Below are positions 9,310-18,807 of a stretch of 64,000 nucleotides of DNA, in pieces. The DNA lies in assembly GCF_021432065.1 (NCBI RefSeq), contig NZ_CP090364.1, positions 3,238,601 to 3,302,600 of the forward strand. Direction: 5' to 3'. This DNA comes from Photobacterium sp. TLY01. Lineage in GTDB: Bacteria; Pseudomonadota; Gammaproteobacteria; Enterobacterales; Vibrionaceae. The position numbers were made by a program, and so were the translations under genes. Under the pieces are notes generated by a model. That model saw only the letters and a program-made list of their open reading frames with translations, did not search any database and was not told the DNA's origin. The number at the start of each line of letters is the position of its first letter. Position 1 is the stretch's first letter.

Positions 9310-9768
9310 ATGCTCTACCTGATTAAAGATCTTGATACCCGGTTCAGCCGTCTGCTGGCGCCGCTGACGCCCTTGCTGTTGTTATTCACCCGCCTTTGGG
9401 TCGCCTGGATTTTTTTCAGCTCAGGCATGATCAAATACCAGAGCTGGGACAGCACCCTGTATCTGTTTGAATATGAATATCAGGTTCCCCTGCTGCCCTG
9501 GCGGATGGCCGCCTATCTGGGTACAGCAACAGAGCTGATCGTGCCGGTGTTTCTGGTACTGGGTCTGCTGACCCGGCCGATGGCGCTGCTGCTGTTTGTC
9601 TTCAACATCATCGCTGTGGTGTCCTATCCGCTGCTGTGGGAGAAGGGCTTTTTTGACCACCAGCTGTGGGGCATGATGCTGCTGGTGAATGTGTTCTGGG
9701 GCGCGGGACTGGTCTCGCTGGATCATCTGTCCGGTCTGGCACGACGGCCCAGCCGCCTGCTGGAATAG
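9310..9768 (+). CDS. bufD: DoxX-like membrane protein of the buf cassette
   Basis: A 152-aa protein with about four membrane segments of the DoxX/SURF4-like type: LLLLFTRLWVAWIFFSSGMIK, the WRMAAYLGTATELIVPVFLVLG stretch, then LLLFVFNIIAVVSYP and LWGMMLLVNVFWGAGLVSL. DoxX-family proteins are regular neighbours of DUF2282-DUF692-DUF2063 genes; their job is unknown, perhaps redox partnering or handling the peptide at the membrane. AGGAGG at 9299-9304 sits 5 nt before the ATG at 9310, which decides that start over an upstream in-frame ATG. It ends 2 nt from the convergent yigB stop with no obvious terminator between them. Confidence 0.88.
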   Translation: MLYLIKDLDTRFSRLLAPLTPLLLLFTRLWVAWIFFSSGMIKYQSWDSTLYLFEYEYQVPLLPWRMAAYLGTATELIVPVFLVLGLLTRPMALLLFVFNIIAVVSYPLLWEKGFFDHQLWGMMLLVNVFWGAGLVSLDHLSGLARRPSRLLE

Positions 9769-9770
9769 CT

Positions 9771-10487
9771 TCACACCAGTAACAACAGCTGCTCCAGTGC
9801 GTGGATTTCGACCTCCGGCAGCCATCTGGCTTTGGTTTCCTGATGCATCTGGCGGGACTGATCATTGAACCAGCAGGCTTGAAAACCGCTGCGCCGGGCG
9901 CCGCCCACATCGCTGATCAGATGATCGCCGACATGCAGGATATCTGCCGGTGCGACCCCCAACAAAGCCTGAGCCTGGACAAATAAATCCGGCTCCGGTT
10001 TGGACAGGCCGTCACGCCCGGCCACCAGCACCCGGGAGAAATACTGACCCAGACCGATTTTATCCGCGTCCACATTGCCGTTAGTGATCGCCAGCAGCGG
10101 CACCCGCTGTGCCAGCTCGCTGAGCACGTCATGCGTGATCTCAGGTACATCGACCTGATTTCGGACCCTTAACACCAGATGCAAGCCTTCTTCCGTGGCC
10201 TCAGCGGCCTGACGGCGCGAATAGCCAAGCTGGATCAGACCGGTACGCAGCATGACCCGTCGCCATTCAGTCACGTCATGGCGCAGCATCGGGTTCTCTT
10301 TGGCCAACTGATATTTAAGGCACTGCCAGTCAGCAGGCGTCAGAACATCGGTCGCCGGGTGCGCGGCGGCCAGCCAGTCATACATGGCCTGTTCGGCGCG
10401 CAGGATCACCGGGTGGTTATCATACAGGGTATCGTCCAGATCGAAGGTCAGCGCTTTGGGTGAACGAAAACTGCGGTAAAACTGCAT
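9771..10487 (-). CDS. yigB: HAD-family phosphatase YigB
   Basis: Cytoplasmic haloacid dehalogenase-like hydrolase of 238 aa. The nucleophile motif DLDDTLYDN occurs at about residues 16-24; motif II (AITNGN) and motif III/IV (KPEPDLF, HVGDHLISDVGGARR) follow. E. coli YigB dephosphorylates FMN and several sugar phosphates; the in vivo substrate here is inference. It is the last gene of lysA-dapF-DUF484-xerC-yigB, 12 nt after xerC. Its usual downstream neighbour uvrD has been separated from it by the convergent buf cassette. Confidence 0.9.
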   Translation of the reverse strand: MQFYRSFRSPKALTFDLDDTLYDNHPVILRAEQAMYDWLAAAHPATDVLTPADWQCLKYQLAKENPMLRHDVTEWRRVMLRTGLIQLGYSRRQAAEATEEGLHLVLRVRNQVDVPEITHDVLSELAQRVPLLAITNGNVDADKIGLGQYFSRVLVAGRDGLSKPEPDLFVQAQALLGVAPADILHVGDHLISDVGGARRSGFQACWFNDQSRQMHQETKARWLPEVEIHALEQLLLLV

Positions 10488-10499
10488 GATACCGGCTCC

Positions 10500-11408
10500 T
10501 TATTTGGTCTTTTTGGCACGCGGATGTGCCTGATCATACACCTTGGCTAAATGCTGAAAATCCAAATGGGTGTAGATTTGCGTGGTACTGAGATTGGCGT
10601 GACCCAGCAGCTCCTGCACCGCGCGCAGATCACCACTGGATTCGAGCATATGGGTGGCAAAGCTGTGGCGCAGCTTGTGCGGATTAATATGGCTGGACAC
10701 TGCCTGCTTCTGGCCCCACTCGGCCATACGTTTCTGTACGTTCCGGTTGGAGATACGCTGGCCCAGCTTAGACACAAACAATGCCGGCTCGCCGGGAGCG
10801 GCCAGTTGTCCGCGCATTTTCAGCCAGATGCCGACCCATTCCCGGGCCAGGCCGGCAAAGGGGACAATGCGTTCTTTATCCCCTTTACCGATCACCCGCA
10901 AATCGCCCTTACTCAGGCTGATATCTTTCACGTTGAGTCCGACCAGCTCCGACAGACGCAGACCCGCGCCATACATGAGCTCCATCATGGCCCGATCCCG
11001 GACCGACAAGGGATCATTCTCGTTAACGCTGAGCAGCTGATCCATCTCATCGACATCAAGGTTTTTCGGCAGTGGCCGGGATTTGCGCGGGGCAGAGACC
11101 CCTTTGGCCGGATTGGCCTTCAGCTCTCCCTGATGGACCAGATAATCCAGAAAACTGCGCAGTGCGGATAGCCGCATCGCCAGACTGCTGGCTTTCAGGC
11201 CGTCGCGCATGCCTTTGCTCGCCACCTGACGCACCCAACCGGCATCTAAAGCGTGCCAGTCGGACACCCCCAGTTCGAGCAATTGCTCAGCCACTGTGGT
11301 GAGCTGACGCTTGTAGTTCTGCTGGGTGTGCAGGCTCAGCTCCCGCTCACTGCGCAGGTACTCGTAAAAGCGGTCAAGCGAACGGGTCAGACTGGCCGGC
11401 AAACTCAC
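10500..11408 (-). CDS. xerC: Tyrosine recombinase XerC
   Basis: A 302-aa site-specific recombinase that with XerD resolves chromosome dimers at dif. The N-terminal SAM-like domain (residues 1-95) precedes the catalytic domain, where the Arg ([13 protein letters not shown]), Lys ([11 protein letters not shown]), HxxR ([12 protein letters not shown]), His ([10 protein letters not shown]) and nucleophilic Tyr (QIYTHLD) are all visible. It overlaps the preceding DUF484 gene by 4 nt (ATGA type). The dapF-DUF484-xerC-yigB order shows this is the housekeeping XerC and not an integron or phage integrase. Confidence 0.96.
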   Translation of the reverse strand: MSLPASLTRSLDRFYEYLRSERELSLHTQQNYKRQLTTVAEQLLELGVSDWHALDAGWVRQVASKGMRDGLKASSLAMRLSALRSFLDYLVHQGELKANPAKGVSAPRKSRPLPKNLDVDEMDQLLSVNENDPLSVRDRAMMELMYGAGLRLSELVGLNVKDISLSKGDLRVIGKGDKERIVPFAGLAREWVGIWLKMRGQLAAPGEPALFVSKLGQRISNRNVQKRMAEWGQKQAVSSHINPHKLRHSFATHMLESSGDLRAVQELLGHANLSTTQIYTHLDFQHLAKVYDQAHPRAKKTK

Positions 11409-12112
11409 TCAATCACCTCGCGGCTGTATTCCCAGTGCCGGATCAGGCGCCCCAGCACATTGGCGAGTTGTGTCACGAACAGGGTGTCCATGTCAGGCTG
11501 GAAATGGCCGCCGTCCCGGCTGGCAAAACTCAGGATGCCGTCCGGACGCTCCGACTCTCCCAGTTTAAGCACAATAAAGGATCCCAATTGCGGGGGCTGC
11601 TCGAATAACATGTCGCTTTCGGCACTGCGCAGACGGCCCAGATACATGTCCTGCGAATTCAGCCGGGCACGCCGGAAGCCCTCGAAAGCCTGACGGCTCA
11701 GAGACAAATCGGGATCCATACTGTCGAACAGACGCACGCTGACCCGTAAATCCAGCTCAGTGGCCAGCGCAGTCAGCACGCTCAGCGCCTGATAAATATT
11801 GTGGGTCTGAAACAATTGCTGCTGGGCGCGGGCAAAGGTCGAAAACAAGGCGCTGTTGTCCGCAGCGACAGACATCATGGTCTCAATCTGCTTTTCCAGC
11901 TCCGCCACCTTATGGCGCAGCCGCTCCATCTGGCGCTCCACCAGCGAGACCGCGCCGCGTTCGGCATGGGGCAACCTGAGCTGCTCCAGCAGCTCAGGTT
12001 GGCCGATGAAAAAATCAGGATTTTCAGTTAAAAACGCCACAATCGCCTGCGGACTTGGCAGCGTGCTCTCTTCATCCGCAGGGCGTTGGGTCAGTTGGGT
12101 CATCTCAGTCAT
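11405..12112 (-). CDS. DUF484 family protein
   Basis: A 235-aa cytoplasmic protein with an N-terminal [20 protein letters not shown] motif, a heptad-rich helix ([20 protein letters not shown]) and a GAF-like C-terminal domain, the layout of the DUF484 family that almost always sits between dapF and xerC in gammaproteobacteria. No biochemical role is established; association with XerC is only by neighbourhood. Starts at 12115 (GTG), 12112 (ATG) and 12103 (ATG) are all possible and none has a strong ribosome site. Confidence 0.88.
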   Translation of the reverse strand: MTEMTQLTQRPADEESTLPSPQAIVAFLTENPDFFIGQPELLEQLRLPHAERGAVSLVERQMERLRHKVAELEKQIETMMSVAADNSALFSTFARAQQQLFQTHNIYQALSVLTALATELDLRVSVRLFDSMDPDLSLSRQAFEGFRRARLNSQDMYLGRLRSAESDMLFEQPPQLGSFIVLKLGESERPDGILSFASRDGGHFQPDMDTLFVTQLANVLGRLIRHWEYSREVIE

Positions 12113-12174
12113 CACTTGAAGATTTGGTTAGGCGCGATGGGGCCAACACAGCCCCACCGGCAACTTGCCACACG

Positions 12175-13005
12175 TCAGAGCGTGATCTGGCCATCGAACA
12201 CATGCGCAACAGGCCCGGTCATATACAGCGGCTGACCATCGCCAGCCCAGCGAATCTGTAAGTCACCGCCGGGCAGCGTTACAGTCACATGGGTGTCGAG
12301 CAAGCCCTGTCGCTGACCAATCGCAACCGCAGCACAGGCGCCGCTGCCACAGGCCTGGGTTTCGCCGGCGCCGCGTTCATAGACCCGCAGGCGGACGGCG
12401 GAACGCGACATCACCTGCATGAAGCCGACATTGACCCGCTCAGGAAAACGTTCATGGCTTTCCAGTAACGGGCCGAGCGTTTCGACATCTGCCGTATCGA
12501 CATCCTCCACCACAGTGACACAGTGCGGGTTGCCCATACTGGCAGCACCACAGAATACGGTGTGATCTGCCGCGCGCAGGATGTAGGTTTTCTCTTCCTG
12601 TTTGGCCTTAAACGGAATTTTTTCCGGCGTAAACTCAGGAACGCCCATGTTGACCGTCACCTGATTGTCGTTCTCCAGTTGCAGCACCATCTTGCCCGAC
12701 TTGGTACTGACCGCGATACGGTACTTATTGGTCAGCCCTTTCATGGAAACAAAACGGGCAAAACAACGGGCTCCGTTACCGCACTGCGACACTTCGCTGC
12801 CATCAGCATTAAAAATACGGTAGTGAAAATCCGTCTCGGGATCATAAGGCGGCTCAACGACCAGAAGCTGATCAAAACCCACCCCGCGATGCCGATCCGC
12901 CAAACGCCTGATGGCGTCCGGGGAGAAGAAGATGTTCTGGGTGACACAGTCAACAACCATGAAATCATTGCCCAAACCATGCATCTTAGAAAATTGAAAC
13001 TGCAT
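12175..13005 (-). CDS. dapF: Diaminopimelate epimerase
   Basis: PLP-independent racemase of 276 aa converting LL- to meso-diaminopimelate for lysine and peptidoglycan synthesis. The two catalytic cysteines are seen at C75 ([13 protein letters not shown]) and C219 ([12 protein letters not shown]), and the N-terminal [13 protein letters not shown] motif is present. It lies 20 nt downstream of lysA, so the two last steps of lysine synthesis are co-transcribed. Confidence 0.97.
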   Translation of the reverse strand: MQFQFSKMHGLGNDFMVVDCVTQNIFFSPDAIRRLADRHRGVGFDQLLVVEPPYDPETDFHYRIFNADGSEVSQCGNGARCFARFVSMKGLTNKYRIAVSTKSGKMVLQLENDNQVTVNMGVPEFTPEKIPFKAKQEEKTYILRAADHTVFCGAASMGNPHCVTVVEDVDTADVETLGPLLESHERFPERVNVGFMQVMSRSAVRLRVYERGAGETQACGSGACAAVAIGQRQGLLDTHVTVTLPGGDLQIRWAGDGQPLYMTGPVAHVFDGQITL

Positions 13006-13025
13006 CGGCGTTCTCTCGCTATGGA

Positions 13026-14276
13026 TTAAGGCAACAGGCGCTCAGACTGCCACAACTGGCTCAGTGTTTCACGTTCGCGCACCACATGCGCCTGATCGCC
13101 ATCCACCATGATTTCCGCCACTCGCGGACGGGTGTTGTAGTTGGAGGACATCACAAACCCGTAAGCGCCGGCAGAACGCACAGCGACCAGATCGCCTTGT
13201 TCCAGTTTCAACAGGCGCTCTTTGCCGATGTAGTCACCGGTTTCACAAATCGGGCCGACAAAGTCATACTCCATCGGCTCGCCGTCACGCGGGACGACCG
13301 GCACGATCGCCTGCCAGGCGTGATACAGCGTCGGACGGATCAGATCGTTCATGGCGGCATCAACGATGGCAAAATTTTTGTGCTCAGTATGCTTGAGGTA
13401 CTCCACCCGGGTGACCAATATACCGGCATTGGCGGCAATCGCACGGCCCGGCTCAAAAATCAGCTCGAGATCCATGTGATTTTCCAGTCGCTCCAGCAGC
13501 GCTTTCGCGTAATCGGAAGGCAGTGGCGGCTGCTCATCGTTGTAGGTCACGCCCAGGCCGCCGCCGACATCCAGATGGCGGATCACGATGCCTTCCGCTT
13601 TCAGGGTATCAATCAGCGCCAGCAGGCGATCGGTGGCATCAATGAAAGGCGTCAGCTCAGTGAGCTGCGAGCCGATATGACAGTCCATGCCAATCACATT
13701 GAGATTCGGCAGGCTGTGCGCCAGACGATACACTTCCGGGGCACGGTCAAAGGCAATACCAAACTTGTTGTCGCGCAGACCGGTAGAAATGTACGGGTGC
13801 GTCTTGGCATCCACATCCGGGTTGATGCGCAGCGACACAGACGCCACTTTGCCCATCTCTGCGGCCACCTGATTCAGGCGCTCCAACTCAGGCTCTGATT
13901 CCACATTAAAGCACTTGATCTCCAGTTCGAGTGCCCGGCGCATTTCCGCGGCGGTTTTACCGACACCGGAGAACACAACCTTACTGGCATCCCCGCCGGC
14001 GGCAATCACGCGCTCCAGCTCACCGACAGAGACAATATCAAACCCGGAACCCAGCCGGGCCAGAACATTTAATACACCCAGGTTGGAATTGGCTTTCACC
14101 GCGTAACAGATCAGGTGCGGGTGATCGGCCACCGCACTGTCAAACGCACGCCAGTGGCGCTCCAGGGTCGCACGTGAATAAACATAAAGCGGCGTGCCAA
14201 AACGTTCAGCCAGGTCAGTTACTGCGATATCTTCAGCGTAGAGCTGGCCGTCTTGCTGATAATTAAAATAATCCAA
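13026..14276 (-). CDS. lysA: Diaminopimelate decarboxylase
   Basis: PLP enzyme (alanine racemase-like barrel) making L-lysine from meso-DAP. From the TTG start at 14276 it is 416 aa, beginning [16 protein letters not shown] as in Vibrio homologues; AGGGAAGAG stands just upstream. The PLP lysine is K61 in CYAVKAN; the [21 protein letters not shown] and CETGDY motifs follow. A longer in-frame reading up to 14336 would overlap the lptM gene and lacks homology. It sits 28 nt downstream of the small lipoprotein gene lptM. Confidence 0.95.
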   Translation of the reverse strand: MDYFNYQQDGQLYAEDIAVTDLAERFGTPLYVYSRATLERHWRAFDSAVADHPHLICYAVKANSNLGVLNVLARLGSGFDIVSVGELERVIAAGGDASKVVFSGVGKTAAEMRRALELEIKCFNVESEPELERLNQVAAEMGKVASVSLRINPDVDAKTHPYISTGLRDNKFGIAFDRAPEVYRLAHSLPNLNVIGMDCHIGSQLTELTPFIDATDRLLALIDTLKAEGIVIRHLDVGGGLGVTYNDEQPPLPSDYAKALLERLENHMDLELIFEPGRAIAANAGILVTRVEYLKHTEHKNFAIVDAAMNDLIRPTLYHAWQAIVPVVPRDGEPMEYDFVGPICETGDYIGKERLLKLEQGDLVAVRSAGAYGFVMSSNYNTRPRVAEIMVDGDQAHVVRERETLSQLWQSERLLP

Positions 14277-14304
14277 TGTGGTCTCTTCCCTGTTATGGCC
14301 GCGG

Positions 14305-14424
14305 TTATTGGGTTTGCTCTGTCTGTTCGCTATCATCGGCAGGCATATACAGCGGACCGCTCTGGCCGCAGCCTGCCAATGTCAGTACTGTCAGAATAAA
14401 TGTTGCTATAAAACCTGTACGCAT
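14305..14424 (-). CDS. lptM: LptM (YifL) small lipoprotein
   Basis: A 39-aa lipoprotein precursor easily missed because of its size. It has a basic start (MRTGF), a hydrophobic stretch and a lipobox LAGC at residues 16-19, followed by GQSGPLYMP, the hallmark of LptM/YifL, and an acidic tail. In E. coli the mature outer-membrane lipoprotein helps assemble and oxidise the LptD LPS translocon. Location directly upstream of lysA and divergent from cyaY is the conserved arrangement. Confidence 0.9.
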   Translation of the reverse strand: MRTGFIATFILTVLTLAGCGQSGPLYMPADDSEQTEQTQ

Positions 14425-14435
14425 TTTTAAAGCCA

Positions 14436-14464
14436 GTGATAATGATTGCAATGCCCTCTATAAT
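14436..14464 (+). promoter_or_regulatory. cyaY promoter with partial Fur-like sequence
   Basis: A perfect TATAAT (14459-14464) has a GTGATA -35 at 14436-14441 with 17 bp spacing. The spacer starts with GATAATGAT, a perfect first half of the Fur consensus, but the second half matches poorly (about 12 of 19 overall). The promoter call is fair; the Fur site is speculative, although an iron link would suit frataxin. Confidence 0.5.
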
Positions 14465-14500
14465 CGCACCCACACTAGGAAAAGCAATAGGACTTACAGG

Positions 14501-14812
14501 ATGAACGATACTGAATTTCATAAACTGGCTGATCAGGTACTGATGCATATCGAGGAAGGCATCGATCAATCCGGTGCAGACATCGAATATGAAACCACAG
14601 GTAATGTACTGACACTGGAGTTTGAAAACCGCAGCCAGATCGTCATCAACCGCCAGGAGCCGCTGCATGAAATCTGGGTGGCGTCCAAATCAGGCGGGTA
14701 TCATTTTAAATATAACGACGGGATCTGGCGCTGCACCCGCAGCGGTGAAGAGCTGATTGCCCTGATTAAGCGCGAGTGCTCAGTACACGCAGAAGAAAGT
14801 GTCGACTGGTAA
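14501..14812 (+). CDS. cyaY: CyaY, bacterial frataxin
   Basis: A 103-aa iron-binding acidic protein that modulates the IscS/IscU iron-sulfur assembly machinery. Frataxin features are present: N-terminal acidic helix (MNDTEFHKLADQVLMHIEEGID), QIVINRQEP, EIWVASKSGGYHF and the final W. It is divergent from lptM and convergent with cyaA, as in other gammaproteobacteria. Confidence 0.96.
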   Translation: MNDTEFHKLADQVLMHIEEGIDQSGADIEYETTGNVLTLEFENRSQIVINRQEPLHEIWVASKSGGYHFKYNDGIWRCTRSGEELIALIKRECSVHAEESVDW

Positions 14813-14819
14813 AAACGAT

Positions 14820-14856
14820 TCCGGCGCCGCAGAGACATCCCTCTGCGGCGCCGGAT
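14820..14856. terminator. Hairpin between convergent cyaY and cyaA
   Basis: A perfect 14-bp stem, CCGGCGCCGCAGAG against CTCTGCGGCGCCGG, with a 6-nt loop. On the minus strand it is followed by AATCGTTTTT, so it most likely terminates cyaA; the plus-strand side lacks a T-run. Confidence 0.75.
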
Positions 14857-14883
14857 AACCCAAGCCCGAATAGGCGTGTAGCC

Positions 14884-17481
14884 TTAAGACAAACTCATCT
14901 GGCCGCCTTTGCCGGCCTCTTCCGCATTGACATTCGCAGCATTGGCTTCATTGTCGGCAGCCAGCCGTCGCTCTGCCTGATAGCCGCTCTTGTAAGGCAG
15001 CACCTGACACTCTCCCTCAGGGCCATAGACGATATGGTAGAACTGCGGCAGGTTAAAATTAATAAAATTCGAGCTGTAGCTGAATCTGTCCTGCGCCGAA
15101 GTATAAAAACGGTTCACGCCATGAACCATTTCATCCATGTTGCCGCTGCACTGGCGGTAAACTTCAATCCGGTTGGTTTCATCAAGAATATAAATATTGA
15201 AACCGTGGTTTTCACAGTCTTCAAAGAAGAACTGAATCAGACCCTCGCTGGCGTAAGCATCAACAATGGACGGCGGATGCGGCTCATCGGTTTTCCCCAT
15301 CACCACACTGGCCGTACCCAGCAGTTTATTACTGGAAATACAGCGATAGAAATCGACCGAGTTTTCCAGCTTCTGCACTGAGACCCCACGACGCTCAAAG
15401 AACAGGCCGTGCGTCTGACTGCCAATGCGAATCGCTTTAAAACGGCGCTGCTTCTCCTGCTGCTCCACCGGCATCAGGCGCATCTCAATACACTCAGCCA
15501 CCAGCTGATAGACCAGGTTGCGGATCATCCCGCGCATGTGCTTGCTGTAACAAAAGACATCGACCGACTCAGGCGAAATCGCATCCTGGTGCATCTTGCT
15601 CAGAATGGTTTTCAGTGCATCCAGCATGGCGTTTTCACCCTTGAAGTTCAGGGTGCGCACTTCATTCCACGAGTTCCGGTAAATCAGATCTACGCTGCCG
15701 ACCAGACAGGTCTGCTCAGGACCGAAGCTGAAGATATCTGTGTTCTTAAAATCAAACTTCACCGCCCGGCTTTTCATTTCTTCCGTCGGATCCTGCTCCA
15801 GGTTGATGAAAATCCCCAACTGGCGAATTTCACACGGGCTGGACAAGGCCTTCAGGCCTGGCTTGGGGCGGCGGATTGAAAAGGTATTGCGGATATCACT
15901 CACCATCTGGTACAGCTTGTCGATATCCATCGCTGAATTGCGCACCACAGTGTGCAAATTGGTCGTTTCGGTCAGCAGGCCGTTGAAATACGCCCAGGCC
16001 ACCAGTTTGCTCAGGTAACGGTTGTGCTCTAACGACGGCTGACCCAGGATGGCATACGGATCCAGCGGCTGCTTGTACAGATACCAGCCCGCGGTATTAG
16101 TCCGCCCGGCAGGCACCTGAATAAAAGTCAGATCTCCTTCGTGCAAGTCAGGCGACACCTGCGGATTAAGCAGAGTCACTTTGCCAGGCAGAACCTCAAA
16201 CGCCGCATACAGCTTACGGGCCAGAATACTGATATCTTCCGGGCTGATCGACGAGGTAATGTCGTTGCGGCGCGCGAACAGGATCAGGTTACGATAACTG
16301 AGCATCAGGGCATCAAGCAGTTCATTATGAGCGCGCTTGACCTGTTCCACCTTCCAGTTGCGGCGGTTATCCAGCTCTTCAATGACCTCACGGGACCATT
16401 GCCACTCAGTGGTCAGCTCCGCCAGCACCTCACGGCGCCAGGCGACTGAGCCAATACCGGGTTCGCGGGTCAGTTTTTCGTGGGTCTTCAGATAAAAACA
16501 GCGACGCACCAAATCCAGACGGCGGTGATCGTGAATCCGCTCCAGATAACGCGTCACTTTTTCCAGCATCAGGTAATAGGCATCCATCGCATAGTGCGAC
16601 GACTGCTCGGAGAAAAAGCGCCGCTTGCCGTCCACGCTCAACAGTTGCGTGTGGGGATACTCACAGGAATAAGCTTCCAGCAAAATGGCTTTCAGAACCG
16701 ATTTATAGGGAGAGTCGATACTTTTATACAGATGCCACAGGCTGGAGCCGAAATATTCTTCGGCCGGAATGCGGCAAAGGCCGCCAAAATCAATCCACTC
16801 ATCGCGATTGATATAACCATTGGCCGCCAGATAAGCGACATAATCGTCATAACACTCTTCCATTTCCGGCGGCACCAGATACCACAGGAAACGCTGCCCT
16901 GCCAGATGCACAGCCGAGCGGTAGAATTCATCCAGCAACAGCAAATGCTGACTGGAACCACAGTTATCCCCGCTCAGGGCTTCCGAGCGGTTATGGCGAA
17001 AACGGTTATCGTCGATCAGAAAAAAGTTCGCTTCCACGCCTTGTGACTGCGCCCAGCCGGACACGGCTTTACACTTGGTCAGCAGCGCTTCACGCTCATC
17101 GACAGGCATGCGGGTGCGGATACAGACCCAGATATCCAGATCACTGGTCAGGCTCTGGCCCAGCGACGAGGTGCTGCCCATCGCGTATAAACCCAGAATG
17201 TCACCATCGGGCGAGTCATGAAAAAAAGCAGCGGGAAGATCGAAAGCAAAATGCTCACGGATCAGGGTAGACTGACGTGGCGTCGGGACAAATGACGCAA
17301 TACCTTGCGGTACCTCGGCATCCTGGTAGCCAGGCAAGGCGGGATGGTTCACATGCAACAGCACAGGCAGCACACTGAACACCTGCTCAGATTGTGCGTT
17401 CATGGCAAGACGCGCACGTTCAACCCGACGGTGGTTATGCTTATCCAACCTGCCAATTAAGGTATTTATATAATTTTGCAA
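14884..17481 (-). CDS. cyaA: Class I adenylate cyclase
   Basis: Makes cAMP for CRP-dependent catabolite control. The 865-aa protein (E. coli 848) has the N-terminal nucleotidyltransferase catalytic part (GSTSSLGQSLTSDLDIWVC, with the GS..S..SDLD metal motif) and a C-terminal regulatory half that responds to EIIA-Glc. Translation appears to begin with TTG at 17481, preceded by GGAAGAG; the E. coli gene also uses UUG, which limits cyclase synthesis. Alignment of the start (YINTLIGRLD) with E. coli supports this. Upstream DNA contains a CRP-like site, in keeping with the known CRP feedback on cyaA. Confidence 0.96.
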   Translation of the reverse strand: MQNYINTLIGRLDKHNHRRVERARLAMNAQSEQVFSVLPVLLHVNHPALPGYQDAEVPQGIASFVPTPRQSTLIREHFAFDLPAAFFHDSPDGDILGLYAMGSTSSLGQSLTSDLDIWVCIRTRMPVDEREALLTKCKAVSGWAQSQGVEANFFLIDDNRFRHNRSEALSGDNCGSSQHLLLLDEFYRSAVHLAGQRFLWYLVPPEMEECYDDYVAYLAANGYINRDEWIDFGGLCRIPAEEYFGSSLWHLYKSIDSPYKSVLKAILLEAYSCEYPHTQLLSVDGKRRFFSEQSSHYAMDAYYLMLEKVTRYLERIHDHRRLDLVRRCFYLKTHEKLTREPGIGSVAWRREVLAELTTEWQWSREVIEELDNRRNWKVEQVKRAHNELLDALMLSYRNLILFARRNDITSSISPEDISILARKLYAAFEVLPGKVTLLNPQVSPDLHEGDLTFIQVPAGRTNTAGWYLYKQPLDPYAILGQPSLEHNRYLSKLVAWAYFNGLLTETTNLHTVVRNSAMDIDKLYQMVSDIRNTFSIRRPKPGLKALSSPCEIRQLGIFINLEQDPTEEMKSRAVKFDFKNTDIFSFGPEQTCLVGSVDLIYRNSWNEVRTLNFKGENAMLDALKTILSKMHQDAISPESVDVFCYSKHMRGMIRNLVYQLVAECIEMRLMPVEQQEKQRRFKAIRIGSQTHGLFFERRGVSVQKLENSVDFYRCISSNKLLGTASVVMGKTDEPHPPSIVDAYASEGLIQFFFEDCENHGFNIYILDETNRIEVYRQCSGNMDEMVHGVNRFYTSAQDRFSYSSNFINFNLPQFYHIVYGPEGECQVLPYKSGYQAERRLAADNEANAANVNAEEAGKGGQMSLS

Positions 17482-17719
17482 ATTACTCTTCCAAGAGCTA
17501 CCAGCATCCAGAGCGGCCCGAATCTTGTCATCGTTAGGGGACTCTGTGAGCCATTCGTGAGCAAAAACGTGATCAATCTAACACTTTTCAGGCATGCCGT
17601 AAAGCCTGCGCAGTCTGCCAGCGCCTCAGCCTGATCCGTCGTACTCAATTCCATTTAGTATCACCACAAAATAGTACAATGGTTTGAAATCGCCAGCACC
17701 CTGTACTTTGGAATACAGA

Positions 17720-17751
17720 TCACATTCACGAATGTGACCTATCTCCCATAA
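17720..17751. promoter_or_regulatory. CRP-like site and palindrome in the cyaA-hemC intergenic region
   Basis: The 390-bp gap between divergent cyaA and hemC holds TCACATTC-AC-GAATGTGA (17720-17737), an 8-bp perfect inverted repeat, overlapping a CRP-like 22-mer at 17730-17751 (TGTGA-CCTATC-TCCCA; one mismatch in the second half-site core). CRP repression of cyaA is established in E. coli. No further gene is seen in the gap; the remainder is AT-rich leader sequence. Confidence 0.5.
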
Positions 17752-17871
17752 GCGATATCACAGAACCGGACAAATGCGCTTCACCGCACCGGCCGCAACA
17801 TCTAGATTACCTTACCCGTATCGGAGTGGTACGATTAGTATATTTAAAGCAATTAGATGGACCCCCAAGCT

Positions 17872-18807
17872 ATGACTGAGATGCCAATCCGGATCGCAAC
17901 CCGAAAAAGCCCACTCGCCCTATGGCAGGCGGAATATGTTAAGGCCGCTCTGGAGCAGGCCCACCCTGGCATTATTGTCGAACTGGTTCCTATGGTTACC
18001 AAAGGCGACATTATTCTTGATACCCCACTGGCCAAGGTGGGTGGCAAGGGGTTGTTTGTCAAAGAACTGGAGCAGGCCATGCTGGAAGGCCGCGCCGATA
18101 TCGCCGTGCATTCAATGAAAGATGTCCCGGTCGAGTTTCCCGAAGGCCTCGGCCTGGTCACCATCTGTGAGCGTGAAGATCCGCGCGATGCGTTCGTGTC
18201 CAATCACTACGCCGATCTGGACGCGCTGCCACAGGGCGCCATCGTCGGCACCTCCAGCCTGCGTCGTCAGTGCCAGCTGCTGGCCAGTCGCCCGGATCTG
18301 CAGATTAAAACCCTGCGCGGCAACGTGGCGACCCGGCTGCGCAAGCTGGACGAAGGCGAATACGACGCCATCGTGCTGGCCTGCGCCGGATTAAAGCGCC
18401 TGAAAATGGAAGACCGCATCCGCTGCGCCCTCGCCCCTGAGATCAGCCTGCCAGCAGTTGGTCAGGGCGCCGTCGGCATTGAATGTCGCCTGGACGATAC
18501 CCGCATCCGGGGCCTGCTGGCGGCTTTGAGTGATACCAGTACCACCACCCGTGTGCTGTGCGAACGAGCAATGAACAACCGACTGGAAGGCGGCTGTCAG
18601 GTGCCTATCGGCAGCTATGCCGAACTGGAAGGCGATCAAATCTGGCTGCGCGCGCTGGTGGGTGAGCCGGATGGCAGCCAGATTGTCGCCGGTGAAATTC
18701 GCGGACCGCTCGCGGATGCAGAACGTCTGGGCACCCAGCTGGCCGAAGAACTGCTCGATCGCGGGGCACGCGAGATACTGACCCGCCTGTACGACGAGGC
18801 CGAATGA
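17872..18807 (+). CDS. hemC: Porphobilinogen deaminase (hydroxymethylbilane synthase)
   Basis: Joins four porphobilinogens into hydroxymethylbilane. Counting from the ATG at 17872 ([20 protein letters not shown]), the dipyrromethane-carrying cysteine is C242 (EGGCQVPIG), the same number as in E. coli; [16 protein letters not shown] and [10 protein letters not shown] motifs are present. An in-frame ATG at 17857 would add five residues without homology or a better ribosome site. First gene of hemC-hemD-hemX-hemY; it overlaps hemD by 4 nt. Confidence 0.96.
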   Translation: MTEMPIRIATRKSPLALWQAEYVKAALEQAHPGIIVELVPMVTKGDIILDTPLAKVGGKGLFVKELEQAMLEGRADIAVHSMKDVPVEFPEGLGLVTICEREDPRDAFVSNHYADLDALPQGAIVGTSSLRRQCQLLASRPDLQIKTLRGNVATRLRKLDEGEYDAIVLACAGLKRLKMEDRIRCALAPEISLPAVGQGAVGIECRLDDTRIRGLLAALSDTSTTTRVLCERAMNNRLEGGCQVPIGSYAELEGDQIWLRALVGEPDGSQIVAGEIRGPLADAERLGTQLAEELLDRGAREILTRLYDEAE

